Part shown: positions 49,135-60,179 of the stretch, piece after piece
Position numbering within the stretch: position 1 is the first letter of the stretch
Layout: every line of letters begins with the position of its first letter
Assembly (NCBI GenBank): GCA_030549495.1
Contig: JAUIRK010000570.1
Span: 2,085,501 to 2,149,500, forward strand
Direction of reading: 5' to 3'
DNA length: 64,000 nt
DNA from: Nectonema munidae
Taxonomy: Eukaryota; Nematomorpha; Nectonematoida; Nectonematidae
Program-made: the position numbers and the translations under genes
Notes under the pieces: generated by a model
The model's input: the letters and a program-made list of their open reading frames with translations, nothing else
Database searches by the model: none
Told to the model about the DNA's origin: nothing

Positions 49135-50335
49135 CTTATATAAATATTATATGTAACAAATTCAATATATGCAAAGAACATGGCTTAAATGTTATGACTG
49201 TATTTATCTTTGTTCGTTGAAAATCATTTTCCTAAGGCTATTTCTTCAATTGTTAAAAATGTTATCCTGTGTTGTGTGTGTGATGAAATTTCAATAAAAA
49301 TTTTATAGGATGCAGCTTTTTACTGCTAGCATTTTAATTCTTGCCAAATTGAAATTCACAATGAAAGTGATTTCACCGCTATCATGTCAAAGATATCGAT
49401 GACAAGAATTTCATTTAATTTTAGCTATCAGAGTATAAACCAGGATAAGAGTACGTTAGTAAAAATCACGAAATTTTTTAGGATTAAGTATTAGATAATT
49501 GCATTGAAAAAGAAAAAAGGCAAGGTCATTATTATCTTCACATATTTATTAAAAAAGGTGTATGTTACAGTCAACACGTGAATACTGTTATTTCGCATAA
49601 CGTAGAGGAGCATAACTTTTATCAATACGCGAAATTACGAAATTTATCCCTTCATTCAATTCATAAACAGAATTCATATTTTAGTAAACATTTAAAAATC
49701 GAAATTTTGGAAATTTTTACTTAGTGTACAAAATTTCATCTCTTTCCTGTCATTATGCTTGAATGAAAAAATGTAGAGTTATTTGTGAAAAATAGGGCAT
49801 TCATCTTCTTTATATGAAATATCAACGATATCCAGAGATTTGTGCACCCATTCTCCTACAGTGGATCGACATCTATCTCGAATAATTATTACGAATTGAG
49901 GAATGTGTAAAAATATCGGCGCTTATATAGTTTCTCACATACATTCTAAATATATGCTATATTAGTTAGTAAATTATTCAGATGTTACTCCAAATATCAT
50001 AATCTAGTTAACTAACTGACTAACTAATTAGGCTAATTAACAAATATTTATATCTCAAATTCAGAGGAGGATAAACAAGCAACAAAATATTTCCCATGAT
50101 AACTGCAAATATGAATAATTTATAAAAATAACTAAATATATCTGCTATGATTTATGACTGAAAATACTCCTTATTGTCTCTATTACTATATGCGTTGTCT
50201 TCAATTTTAAAAAATTAGTTAAACTAAAATACACACTTTTGCCCATTTTAGTCAGAAGAGGCTCAACGCTCTATCATCAATGTCACAAATAATTAAACAG
50301 ATTAAGGAGTTTTCTTCGCAAGTTAAATTTATTTT
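49135..50335. other. No recognisable feature
   Basis: AT-rich sequence between repeat copy A and the gypsy element. Nothing supported. Confidence 0.4.
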
Positions 50336-50339
50336 ACCA

Positions 50340-50506
50340 TGGTTTATTTTATTTCACTTTTTATTTATTTACTTGTTTTTGCTCCAATCTACTGGCTACA
50401 TCAACTTTGTTAAATAATGGAGAGGTAAGTTTCTTTTTGCAAGTTTTAGGCTAATTTTCTTAATAAAAGCTTCTTGAGTCTACTTCTTGTTTTGTTTTTC
50501 ACATCA
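50340..50506 (+). repeat. Left LTR of the gypsy fossil
   Basis: 167 bp, TG...CA. Shares CACTTTTTATTTATTTACTT, TTTTAGGCTAATTTT, TTAATAAAAGCTTC and the end TTTTTCACATCA with the right LTR. Confidence 0.8.
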
Positions 50507-53500
50507 TTGATTTTATTAACAAAATTATGGATCGTTTACTAAAACCCGAGGGACTGGACTCTGACCCCTCAAGTTCTAATGCCCCAAAAGAAATCCTACA
50601 CAGGCGGAAAACATTGGAAATTTCTTTTGCGTTTTACCTAAAGAAGAATTAAATAAACTTGGTGTTGTTACAAACTTCATCAGCCCTAAAGTCTACGAGT
50701 TTATCGAAAAATCTAAAACCTAAGATAGCGCAATGACTACACTAAAAGAATTGTATGTAAAACCTCCAAACCAAATATTAGCCCGCCATTTATTAGCTAC
50801 TCGATATCAAAAGCAAGAGGAGTCAATCGATGAATATTTACAGGTACTAAAAACTCTTGCAAAAGAATGCAATTACATAGATGTTACTGCTTTGAATTAC
50901 CAGAATGAATCTATCAGAGATGCTTTTATTACTGGATTATACTCAAAGACTATACGGCAGAGACTACTCGAAAACCGATCTCTGACAATTGATCAAATGG
51001 TAAGTCATGATATTAAGGACTTTAGTCTGCTCCTAAAAATTCGGATCATTGTTTCTAGAAATATTCAAGTGGAATCTTCAAGTATTGCTGCCGTGCCTTC
51101 TCAAAAAGAAGATTATGAGAGTGGATCTGTTTTAGCTGCGACTAAAACATTGTTTCTTTTGTGGATATGACAAGCATATTTGTCAAAATTGCCCTGCTCG
51201 AAACTTTACTTGCAATAATTGTAAAAAAAGGGGGCATTTTTCTAAAGTTTGCAAATCACGTGTCCAAAAGACTCAGTCGAATGCCCTAGTAGCTGCTATG
51301 AGCAAGGCCTCTATTTTGTTAGCTACTTCTTTGGTCCCTCCACCTTTGGAAAGCTTCAGTATTCGATTGACAATCAACAACATGTCAGTCCCTGTATTAC
51401 TCGATTCATGTAGTTCCGAAAGTTTTATTCATCCAAAACTCCTTGATTCTCCTAAAATTCACGTATATCCTGAAACAAGAAAGATTTCAATGGCACAATC
51501 CTCACTTCAAGTTAAAACAACAAGATATTGCCCTCTTAACTTTTGTCTAAATGGACATAACTATGAAAATCTTAAGGTGAATATTTTTTTCGGATTTATG
51601 TTCGCAATTAATTCTTGGATTATACTTCCAAAAATTACATTCAAGTGTTGTCTTTTTGCATAAAGGACGCAATCCAATCCTTCATTGTGGACTAACTTCA
51701 ATAAAATATGATGTACCTAAGCTTTTTGGTAATCTTCCTTCTAACATAAAGCCAATAGACACAAAGTCCCGGAGGTTCAGCAAAGAAGAACAAAAATTCA
51801 TTAACGAAGAAACAAATCGCTTACTCAAAGAAGGAGTCATTGAGCACAGCCATTCCCCATGGAGGGCTCAGGTTTTGATCATTACAGGTGACAACAAAAA
51901 GAAGCGAATGGGAATTGATTATTCTCAAACCATCAATAAGTACACGATTCGAGAAGCCAATCCTCTACCTAGAATTGATGACACAATCAACACTATTGCA
52001 CAATATCGCGTTTTCAGCACTATCGACTTGAAAAATGAAAAGGAATATACTGCTTTTCAAGCTGGAAGATCATTGTATCAATTTACACGTATACCTTTTG
52101 GTGTAACGAATGGCGTTGCTTGTTTTCAACGTACTATTGACTCGATAATAAGAGAAGACAACCTAAGTGGCGTATTTCCTTATATAGATTATATAACCAT
52201 TTGTAGAAAAGACGAAAAAGATCATGGCATCAATCTTGACAAGTTTCTGGCTTCTGCTCGACTCCGCCACATTATATTCAATGAAAAGAAATGCTCTCTT
52301 TCAACACGTTCGATAGCCATTCTTGGCAATGTTATAAAAGAAGTTATAATAAGTCCTGATCTAAATCGTTTACGTCCTTTGCAAGAGTTACCGTTACATA
52401 AAAATTTGAAAGGCCTCGTAAAGTTTTAGGAATGTTTTATTACTATTCCAAATGGATAAAGGATTTTTCTCGCAAAATTCACCCATTGACTTCTGCCTCT
52501 ACCTTTCCTCTATCTAAGGAAGCTTACAAGCAGATAAAAGGACTCTCTTGTTTGAGCTATAGATGATAAAATCCCTTTCGAAGTGAAAACGGATGCATCA
52601 GATTTTGCGATTGCTGCCACGCTCAATCAAGGGGGTCGTCCCGTGGCCTTCTTTTCACGAACTTTGCAGAGAGTTGAACAGAGGCATCCATCGATTGAAA
52701 AAGAAGCTCAAGCCATAGTCGAAGAAATCAAGCACTGGAAGCACCATTAAACGGGAAGACATTTTACTCTTAAGAGTGATCAGAAGTCTGTTGTCTACAT
52801 GTTCAAGAAAGAACATTCAAATAAAATTAAGAATGATAAAATAATGCGTTGGTGTTGAACTTTCGTGTTATGATTTCGATATTGTTTATAAGCCTGGTAA
52901 AAACAACATCCTTCCTGATGTTCTCTCTCGTGTTTACTGGCTTGCTATTACCAAAGACAAGTTGTCTGTCATACATCAAAAGCTGTGCCCTCCTGGAGTA
53001 ACCCGACTCAATCATTTTGTACGATCTAAAAATTTGTCTTTTTCTATTGATGAGGTACAAAGGGTTGTTAATAGTTGTCAAATTTGCTCTGTATGTAAAC
53101 CGAGATTCTATCAGCCAAATGGAAAATTCCATTTAGTTAAAGGCACTCAAGTTTTCGAACGTTTAAACCTTGACTTTAAAGGTCCACTAGAGTCAAACAA
53201 CAGAAACAAGTACTTCTTAAATATTGTTGATGAATACAGTCGTTTCCCTTTTGCTTTTCCGTGTCCTGATGTTAGTGCCTCTACAGTTATTGAATGTCTC
53301 TGCCAACTCTTCGCTACTTTTGGAATACCTTCGTATATTCACAGTGACAAAGGAAGTGCCTTTATGTCTTCAGAGTTAGAAGCTTTTCTTATTGATAAAG
53401 GAATCTCTGTTAGCAGAACATCTAGCTATAATCCACAAGGTAATGGATTGGTCGAGAGGTATAATGCTACTGTTTTGACGGCAATTTTACTGTGTCTCAA

Positions 53501-54055
53501 GGAAAAAGGGTATGATTTTTCTCAATGTCAAGAAGTACTATTGGATGCTCTACATTCTATTCGTAAACTGCTTAATACCTCTATCAATGCTACATCCTAG
53601 ACGTACTTGTGCTGGACAATCTCTCCCATCTTGGCTTCTTTCTCCTGGCCCTGTTTTGCTCAGGAGGAGCATCCGTACCAGGAAAAGCGATCCTCTTGTT
53701 GATGAAGTAGAGCTGCTTCATGCAAATCCAGAATATGCTTTCATCAGGCATAGTGATGGAAGAGAGCAAACCGTTTCTATCCGTAATCTAGCTCCAACAG
53801 GTGAAGATAGAAATTCGCACGAAGGCTCTTATACTAATTCAAAAATTTTGACAAATGATATGGAAGTTGTTTCCTCTAATCCGAAGAAGGATACTAAAAA
53901 TGATGTGAGCGACAAAGAAGCATCAGAGGAGGTAACTGATTCTTCAAATCAAGTTAGGAGATCAAATCGTATTCGCTGTGCTTCGGGTAGGTTAAACTTG
54001 TAGTCTTATCAAAACCGTTAAACTTATTGGAACTCTTTTCTGAGAAAGGGGTGAA

Positions 54056-54167
54056 TGTTATATTATTTCACTTTTTATTTATTTACTTACTTTTGCTCCA
54101 ATTGTCAGTTTTAGGCTAATTTTGTTAATAAAAGCTTCCTGTCTACTTCTTGTTTTTTTTCACATCA
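54056..54167 (+). repeat. Right LTR of the gypsy fossil
   Basis: 112 bp, TG...CA. Preceded by a purine-rich tract (GAGAAAGGGGTGA). It is shorter than the left LTR and differs at several positions, consistent with age. Confidence 0.8.
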
Positions 54168-54580
54168 TACCCCAAACACACATAAATGATGGAAATTGTA
54201 TTTCATATCAATAACTTAATATTTTCACTTATAATTTATTGATTTTACCTTTGTTTTGTCTTTTTAGATTACGTCTAATAACTTTGAAAAAAAGAAAGTA
54301 TAGCGATGAATATATAAAGTATGGGCCTTAAAAAAATTTCGCCAATGTTATTTTTGATTAATAATTGAATTAATTTTTGAGCAAACACATGTTGATAATC
54401 CACTAAATTTTCTCATCTTATGTCACAGTAATTTTATTTCTCTTTCTGTCTCCTCTGTTTTCCTCTTCCGCTTTCTCTGCTAAAACTCAATCATTCACTC
54501 AAGCTCATTCAAGCTCTCTTCTTTCATTCAAGCCCTCTTCTCTTGTTAAGCTATCCTATCTCATTCAGCTCTCTTCTCTC

Positions 54581-54770
54581 CAGTCACGTAGCTAGGCTGG
54601 GGCATGAGGAGCCGTGCCCACACTCCTATGTACCGCATGGTGCCCACATGCATCTTATGCGATATCAATTTTTGAAAATTTCTCCAATGAAAGATCAAGA
54701 AAGTATAAATAATGTTGCGCAAGTTTTTTGTTTCTAAATTGTATCAACTTTTTTTTTGGCTACACCACTG
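54581..54770. mobile_element. hAT-type MITE, TSD 7 of 8
   Basis: The left tip CAGTCACGTAGCTA and inverted right tip CAGTGGTGTAGCCA belong to the common 'CAGTGGCGTAGC' hAT end. Flanks are CTTCTCTC (54573-54580) and CTTCTGTC (54771-54778). 190 bp, no coding capacity. It sits at the very start of repeat copy B. Confidence 0.85.
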
Positions 54771-55275
54771 CTTCTGTCTAATTTGCATTTAGAGAATTAA
54801 AATAGTTTTCAATCGTTATAATTTTATATCAATGATTGTTAGACTCGCGCTAAGAATTTTTTTTCAACAAAAGTCACTTAATCTTTATCACTATGTTTGC
54901 TACATTTTGTAACATTTGAAAACTTTAATTTTTTCATGTCAAAAAATTTTTTTCAATAGTTATTTGGGAATGAATATTTTGACTATCTATTCAGTTTAAA
55001 AGCAAGAATACTCTTGCTTATTATTTGAGCAGAGATATTTTTTATAATGTTCGATTGTTAAATTTTATAAGTAACACTCTACATAATTAATTAAATCTTT
55101 TTTTTAAGAAAATTTGTTGATTATTATAATAAAAATATAATATCGAAGCAAAATGTTTCAGTTGTTAAAAATGTACTTGATCTATTTATGACAGCTGTCA
55201 CAATTTTATTTGTAGACAAATATTCAAAAAACGCAATGATTTTCTTTTCTCGTATACTTTGATTTATGTTAGTTT

Positions 55276-55669
55276 GGTCCTCGAACATTTCGCCCCATTA
55301 TTTTCATAAGACAGTTCGTCCCATGGACAATTCACCCCATTATTTTCATAAGACAGTTCGTCCTATGGACAATTCGCCCCATTATTTTCAAAAGACAGTT
55401 CGTCCCATGGACAATTCGCCCAATTATTTTCATAAGACATTTTGTTTCATGGACAATTCGCCCCGTTATTTTCATAAGACATTTTGTCTCGTGGACAATT
55501 CTAAAAAATTAAGAGATAAAATGATTAATTTGAAATAATTTAATAGAGATAAAATAAACAAGAATATAAAATTTTTTAATAATTTTACACATAATAAGCA
55601 AAGATGGATGAAACAAATAGCCTATGAGACAATTTGCCCCCTATCTATGGGGCGAAATGTCTTTCGACC
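55276..55669. mobile_element. DNA element with perfect 8-bp TSD and internal 42-bp minisatellite
   Basis: Bounded by GTTAGTTT at 55268-55275 and 55670-55677, identical. Ends are inverted: GGTCCTCGAACATTTCGCCCC on the left (a 21-mer split here as GGTCCTCGAA and CATTTCGCCCC) and GGTCGAAAGA, CATTTCGCCCC read inward from the right. Most of the interior is five 42-bp units; the GGACAA of successive units starts at 55325, 55367, 55409, 55451 and 55493. The 8-bp duplication suits hAT or P-type elements. The minisatellite keeps a 90-codon frame open because 42 is a multiple of three; I do not call it a gene. Confidence 0.8.
55283..55502. repeat. 42-bp minisatellite, about five units
   Basis: The unit contains TGGACAATTCGCCCC, then ATTATTTTCATAAGACA, then GTTCGTCCCA. 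Later units drift to ATTTTGTTTC or ATTTTGTCTC. Spacing is exactly 42 bp through five repeats. Confidence 0.9.
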
Positions 55670-55980
55670 GTTAGTTTAAATAATTTTTTAATTATAAGGG
55701 TTAGCTACTTAAACGTTGGCTTTTGCTGCTTATAAAAACTTGAAAATATCAAATAAACTCTAATTCTTTATGCCTCCTATTATTTTGAAATTATTCTGAA
55801 AACAGACGGTCCCGTTTTAAAATAGTGAAAATTGCTTTATTAGTTTATTTTGTTTCCTTTCTCTCTTATGTTAATTATGTAACAAATTTTTCAATTTTGA
55901 GTAAAAGGTAGGGTGCAGCGGGTGTATTTTCATTGACAAGGCACTGATGTACCGCTTATGTCAAACTATGAACAAATTCG

Positions 55981-56052
55981 TATCGATGAGGAATCGAATC
56001 CAGAGGCTTCCTTGCTGAGTCCATCATCTCAACCAACCTGCCATGCCACCTA
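55981..56052 (-). repeat. tRNA-like segment (possible SINE head) in repeat copy B
   Basis: On the minus strand, TGGCAGGTTGG near 56044-56034 resembles a pol III box A, and GGATTCGATTCC at 56001-55990 resembles box B. The gap of about 35 bp suits a tRNA. No proper acceptor stem can be drawn, so this is a tRNA-derived SINE head or a decayed tRNA rather than a working gene. Copy A keeps the middle of it but lost box B. Confidence 0.35.
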
Positions 56053-56597
56053 TAGAGTATGCTGTAGGGGATACATCAAATTAGTTTTCAAAAAACTTAA
56101 GTTATGCTCTAAAATTTTTTAGTTTTTGTTGAAGCTCTATAACTTTCTCTGATAGACTTTTTTTCCTTAAAAGTTAGTATAAAAGGGAAATTATTGCAAA
56201 ATGTTAACAGTTATTTTACTTTTTGTAGATTATTGTAGCTTGTATCAATTTATCTTTTAAACTATTTTTGAATGATGCTGAGTAAAATGAAATAATGTGA
56301 TCTAATTTTTTTGTTTTATTTTTGTTTGCACAATTATAACTTCGTTTTATACCCTTGCCCCTGAATCAATCACATTTTTTCATATAAACATCGAAGGGTG
56401 TCTAGTAGACTCTTTGCGATTAGACTACATTCACTCATATAAAACTACCCAACCTTCAGTTATTTGTTTTCTCTATGAATCAAATATCCTTTCATCAATT
56501 CCTGTAATGTGCCTGGTAGACTACTTCATTTTTCAAATGAAAAGCCTATTCCACCCCCTAACATTTTTGGATTTTTTTTAACTAGTGTATATTCGAT

Positions 56598-57155
56598 GGT
56601 TGTAGGTAAAAATGCCCCAATTAAAAAGTAGAAAAAAATCCCCCCTAATTTTTGATTTTCAGGATTTTTTTTAATTATATAAATATTTTTATTTGGTACC
56701 GTTTTGAAAGGCTAAATTTCTAAAATTTCTTAATCTATAGGGTTTTTTCTTTATAAAGTTCTTGAAAACAATAGCAAAGGTACAGATTTGTGGGAATTTT
56801 GTTCTTAAAATCAGTTAAAATACAAATTATATTTAGAAAGTGTTCTGATACACACAAAGTCCAAACATATTTGCTGTTTTATAAAAAAAATTTTGTATTT
56901 AAAAAATTGTCGTATGTTGAGTTTTTTAGTTTACTTTAATTAAATTTTAAATGTTTTAGATGAAAAGTTAACCTTTTTTTTATACAAAAAATCTTTATTT
57001 GACATATCTTTTTTAAAAATTTTAATTAATAATTTTTGTGTTGGGGCATTTTTTCCTAATTTTAAATTGAGGCATTTTTTCGGGGGTATTTTTTCCTACT
57101 TTTTAATTGGGGCATTTTTTCCTACTTTTTAATTGGGGGCATTTTTTCTGCGCAC
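56598..57155. mobile_element. MITE with 10-bp TSD (Mutator-like), empty site known
   Basis: Identical TATATTCGAT flanks lie at 56588-56597 and 57156-57165. Terminal repeats share AAAAATGCCCC and CAATTAAAAAGTAG; the right end carries two tandem copies of this module. Repeat copy A has a single TATATGCGAT at the matching place (about 48884-48893) and no insert, so the boundaries are supported by an empty site. A 10-bp duplication fits MULE-type elements. 558 bp, no gene. Confidence 0.85.
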
Positions 57156-57411
57156 TATATTCGATATGCAAATTTAATTAAAATATTTTCGCTGGAAGTA
57201 TATTTAAATTCACCAATTTTGTAAAAAAAATATAAAGTAGTTTTATAAATTTAGGACTTTAGGTATGCGCTGAATACACTCAATTTTAAAGGATTGCTTG
57301 AATATTTGGTCTCCCGTGGTATTTACAGACCACTAATTTTCAAAATTGCAAAAAAAAAATTTCGCCCCCCCCCCCCCAATAATTTTGAGGATGTGCGCCC
57401 CTGGTTATAAG

Positions 57412-57566
57412 CAGTAGTGGGATTCAGCCGGTTCCCGCCGGTTAGTTAGAACCGTCTCACGTAATTTCGTTTATTGGGAAATAATCAAAATTGATAAGTT
57501 TATTTGCTGCAAATTTGACTTTTTTGTAACAGAACCGGCTGACAAAAAATTTGAATCCCACTACTG
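57412..57566. mobile_element. hAT-type MITE with CAGTAGTGGGATTCA ends
   Basis: CAGTAGTGGGATTCA at 57412 has a perfect inverted copy ending at 57566, with AGCCGGTT/AACCGGCT matches just inside. Flanking octamers GTTATAAG and GTTCTAAC agree in 6 of 8. 155 bp, non-coding. Confidence 0.85.
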
Positions 57567-58114
57567 GTTCTAACGAACATTTGCAAATTGCGAATCCATT
57601 GAATTACATCATTCGGTATATGTCCTTTTTCTATAAGGAATAATTTAAGGCTCTAAACGCGGGATTTTTCAGCAAATTAATTAACTCTGGATGTTATGAG
57701 TAAGAAACTTTTAACAAACTTTAAAATTTAAAAATCATAAAAAATTTAAATTTTAAAGAAGTTACCGATTTCATAGATAAAATGGATCGAAAATAAACAA
57801 TGAAAACAAAATTAAAAAAATAAATATAAATTTGCAAGGCCATGAATTTTTAAATAATATACTTTAGATTTTTTTCTTGCTATAATAGAAGGATTTCTAC
57901 CATATGAATTTAGATCTTTCTATTATCTAATTTGAATCCCAGTTCTAAACTTAGAAGTAACGAGAATCAATATTTCACTTGTTTTATATTTTTGATTAAA
58001 CTTTTAAAAAATTTATATTATGAAAAAATTAAGTTCAGATTACTCAAACATAAGACTGACAAGTGTAGCTATTTTAATATTTATCTACCGAACTAGACTA
58101 TAATAACCTTGGCA

Positions 58115-60170
58115 ATATAACTAAGGGCTTTATTATAATCAGTCTAAATTGCCATTCCTTTTTGTCCAAGATGTGTGAAATTGAATATCTTATTAACAAT
58201 ATAAATGCAAGCATTTCATATGAAATTGATCTGATTGCTTTGCAAGAGACATGGATTAGTGAATTATCATTTTATACTCCTTTTTTGAATTATATTCTTT
58301 TGAATAATCCAACTCGTTTGATTAAGCACTCTGGTTTATTGTTTTTCATACATAAAAAACATTCTTATATTAAGTTGGACTATAAAAATTATAATTTTTT
58401 TGAATCATTTTCTATAAAAATAAAAATAAATCGAAATTTAGAACTTATTTTTCACAATATATATCGCCCTCCCTCCCAATCTACTAATTCAGATCTTTTT
58501 CTTCAAGAATTCGCCGAGTTTTTATCATCGATCTATAGAAGTAAGAGCTTTTTAATTGGAGATTTTAATATAAATTTAATGAAAATTGAAACTGATAGTA
58601 AAGTAAATGATTTTTTTAATTTATTGATTTCTAATAATTTTAGGGCTTCCATTACACAACCAACTAGATCATTATCTAACAGTCTAATAGATAATATTTT
58701 CTTACCATCAAACATTTGCTCGTATAAATCATATGTTTTTACAACTTTCTTATCAGATCATTTCCCTATACTTATTTCCTTGCAAGATCTTGTCCACCAC
58801 AAGAATATATATTCTAAAAAAAAGTTTATAGAAAACCATTACATAAATAAAGTATCTAATTTTGATCGGAATTCTTATCTAAGACCCTTTTATGATGATC
58901 CTGACCGTCTAGCTTCACTTCTTAATAGTAAAATTAGTAAGATGATTCTAAATAGTACTATTTCTGTCCCATGCTCTAAAAATAAGTATATTGATAAGCA
59001 TAAAAGTTGGATGTCTTTTGAAGTACTTAATCTTATAAAAGTAAGAGATAAATTACACAAAAAATTTAAAAAAAAGAAATCAAATGTTCAAATAAAATCT
59101 CATTTTGTTTTCCTAAGGAATAGGATCAAGTATATGATTAAAAATTTGAAAGCAAGTTATTAGACTAAATTTTTTTCAAATATTAATAATAGTAAAATGA
59201 TGTGGAACAAAATTAACTCTATAACAAAAATTAACAGTAAACATAACATAAATATTAAAGATGGTAAAGAAATATTAACAGATTCTGAAGCTATATCTAA
59301 TAAATTTTCGGAATACTTTGCATTGAGTTTCAAAAATAGTAACACACAAACTTTAGGTTTTCAAAATTACTTGTTGCAATTTACTTCCACGTTTGAATTT
59401 CGTAAAATTGATTGCGATGATATATTAATATCATTACTTAGCATTAAGTCGAAATCAACTTGTGACCTTTATGGTATTTCTTTGAATAATATCATTTCTG
59501 TGTTCAACTGCATAAAAAAGTTTCTTATGATCATGTATAATTCCTGTCTCGAATTCAATATTTTTCCAAGTTGCTTTAAATGGTCAAAAATTTTGCCAGT
59601 TTTTAAAAAAGGTAATCGTAATAAAGTAGAAAACTTCAGGCCTATAAGTATAATAAGTATTCTTTCGAAACTCTTTGAAAAAATTTTGTACGATCAAATT
59701 ATTTCCTACATTAATGTTAATGCCGTTCTTTACAAATATCAATTTGGTTTTAGACGTAATTACTCGACTAGTCATCTACACTCATTTTTTATCAAGGAAG
59801 TGACTTCAATACTAGAAAATAAAGATGAGGCCCTAGTTTTTTATATTGACTTGTCAAAGGCATTTGATAGCCTTACCCATAATATTTTATTAGAAAAACT
59901 ATCCTATTTAGGTTTTCCCGATAGTTCAATAGCTTTATTTCGTTCATATTTAAGTTATAGATATCAAAAAGTTGTAGTTGATAACTGCTTATCAAAACAC
60001 TTTGAATCTATTAGTGGCGTCCGGCAAGGCTCCATTCTTGAGCCTATATTGTTTTCTCTTTATATAAACGACTTTCCTAATATAAACAAAACTTTAGTTA
60101 TCTTCTCTTTGCAGATGATATAACTATTATAGTGCAACGTTCTCATTTTTCCAGTCTTGAATTCTGTAAC
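58115..60170 (+). pseudogene. LINE with endonuclease and reverse transcriptase, 3'-truncated
   Basis: A near-continuous frame spans 58162-60123, broken by one in-frame TAG at 59161-59163. The first part is an APE-type endonuclease: SLNCHSF just upstream of 58162, then LIALQETWIS, NIYRPPSQS, GDFNINL and the SDHFPI motif. The second is reverse transcriptase: WSKILPVFKKGN, NFRPISIISILSKLFEKI, YQFGFRRNYSTSH, FYIDLSKAFDSL, GVRQGSILEPILFSLYIND. A frame change just before the active site puts FADD (60108-60119) in another frame. Sequence then runs into CA/TA repeats at about 60170 with the thumb and C-terminus missing. Jockey/CR1-like by general appearance. Few breaks, so fairly young. Confidence 0.85.
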
Positions 60171-60179
60171 AACACTCAC

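Larger units (their letters stand above)
50340..54167 (+). mobile_element. Ty3/gypsy LTR retrotransposon fossil
   Basis: About 3.8 kb, with short LTRs at both ends (separate entries), TG...CA termini and similar 5-bp flanks (TACCA at 50335-50339, TACCC at 54168-54172). Parts in order: gag-like region (about 50.53-51.15 kb), zinc knuckle (about 51.2 kb), aspartic protease (about 51.4 kb), reverse transcriptase (51.7-52.4 kb), RNase H (about 52.6-52.8 kb), integrase (about 52.96-53.6 kb, with HSDKGSAF and GLVERYN), a C-terminal tail to 54.0 kb, and a purine tract just before the right LTR. The order RT-RNase H-integrase assigns it to Ty3/gypsy. It is broken, with a handful of interruptions, and its diverged LTRs indicate an old insertion. 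It lies between the two copies of the long repeat. Confidence 0.9.
54780..57410. repeat. Long dispersed repeat, copy B
   Basis: Direct-orientation partner of copy A (47500-49130). It is longer because it carries the element at 55276-55669 and the MITE at 56598-57155, and because it retains about 70 bp (near 55915-55995, including a tRNA-like box B) missing from copy A. It ends GGATGTGCGCCCCTGG, against which the next hAT MITE (57412) has inserted. Confidence 0.75.

Noticed and set aside
55266-55538. 90-codon repetitive frame
   Set aside because: It is the translation of the 42-bp minisatellite, open because the unit is a multiple of three.
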